Shown here: in pieces, positions 63,787-64,000 of the stretch | How the letters are laid out: every line of letters starts with the position of its first letter | Numbering within the stretch: the stretch's first letter is position 1 | Made by a program: the position numbers and the translations under genes | DNA from: Paraglaciecola mesophila KMM 241 | Lineage (GTDB): Bacteria > Pseudomonadota > Gammaproteobacteria > Enterobacterales > Alteromonadaceae | NCBI RefSeq assembly: GCF_000315015.1 | Contig: NZ_BAEP01000049.1 | Location: 1 to 64,000 of the forward strand | Length of the DNA stretch: 64,000 nt | Direction: 5' to 3' | Notes under the pieces: generated by a model | The model's database searches: none | Told to the model about the DNA's origin: nothing | Seen by the model: only the letters and a program-made list of their open reading frames with translations

Positions 63787-64000
63787 TTAGATTTTGTTTT
63801 TATCGATGATTTGTTTGGCAATAATAATGCGCTGCATTTCATTGGTGCCCTCGCCGATACACATCAACATGGCATCTCGATAGTAACGCTCAATGTCGTA
63901 CTCAACCGAGTAGCTATACCCCCCAAAAATACGCATGGCTTCGTTGGCACAAAATACCCCAGCTTCAGAGCCGAAATATTTCGCCATACCGGCTTCCATG
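63787..64000 (-). CDS. Acyl-CoA dehydrogenase, C-terminal part (partial)
   Basis: The last ~70 residues of an acyl-CoA dehydrogenase, continuing beyond the window edge at 64000. 'MAKYFGSEAGVFCANEAMRIFGGYSYSVEYDIERYYRDAMLMCIGEGTNEMQRIIIAKQI' contains the family's 'FGGYGY..EY.IER.YRDA' and 'EGTNE.QR..IA' blocks. It introduces a double bond into an acyl-CoA and fits the CoA-transferase genes that follow. Confidence 0.9.
   Translation of the reverse strand, partial: MEAGMAKYFGSEAGVFCANEAMRIFGGYSYSVEYDIERYYRDAMLMCIGEGTNEMQRIIIAKQIIDKNKI

Overview
The window looks like the chromosome of a marine, polysaccharide-degrading gammaproteobacterium of the Alteromonadales (Alteromonas/Glaciecola/Paraglaciecola type). 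The reasons are the TonB-dependent receptors, the GH10 xylanase, the vSGLT-type Na+/sugar symporter, several GGDEF/EAL proteins, LacI-controlled sugar loci and moderate GC. This placement rests on gene content only. No rRNA, tRNA, CRISPR or prophage was seen.

Layout. 1-2.8 kb: an IS200/Y1-like (RAYT-type) transposase beside a small integron cassette array on the minus strand. Three small cassette genes are separated by attC-like sites and no integrase is in the window. 3.2-6.1 kb: a VOC protein divergent from a LysR regulator, then a secreted GH10 xylanase. 6.2-13.1 kb: a hybrid histidine kinase, a GGDEF-EAL protein, a D-cysteine desulfhydrase-family enzyme and a CorA transporter. 13.3-20.5 kb: a complete nine-gene N-type ATPase operon, atpDCQRBEFAG, in which subunit b carries a delta-like C-terminal domain and beta has a repetitive C-terminal tail. 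20.7-23.1 kb: an AhpD/CMD-like gene with an unclear start and a GGDEF pseudogene with two lesions. 23.1-29.6 kb: two LacI regulators around a GPH-type transporter, then a periplasmic aldose epimerase and a vSGLT-like symporter. 29.9-40.0 kb: a long minus-strand operon (Gfo/Idh, two sugar isomerases, MFS, GMC dehydrogenase, its small subunit, and a DUF1080 3-keto-glycoside hydrolase) with a divergent LacI and another isomerase. This fits periplasmic 3-keto oxidation of a sugar or glycoside.

40.2-47.7 kb: a GNAT protein, a decayed VOC gene, three exported VOC proteins, an Fnr-like regulator and a TonB-dependent receptor. 47.8-55.5 kb: PhoD-like phosphatase, GGDEF protein, ZapE, alpha/beta hydrolase, thioesterase, nitronate monooxygenase and EthD protein. 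55.7-64 kb: MliC-like lipoprotein, exported flavin amine oxidase, second TonB-dependent receptor, CpeT-like lipoprotein, two class III CoA-transferases and a partial acyl-CoA dehydrogenase.

The most interesting signals go beyond single genes. Fnr-type boxes (TTGAT-N4-ATCAA or close variants) lie upstream of an exported VOC gene, both TonB receptors and the N-ATPase operon, and the regulator encoded at 43.6 kb keeps the recognition residues expected for that box. A second palindrome, ATTTGYCCGTRCAAAT, recurs near three of the same kind of genes. Together they suggest a co-regulated uptake and periplasmic VOC system that I cannot match to a described pathway. The attC array and the N-ATPase b-delta architecture are the other main points.
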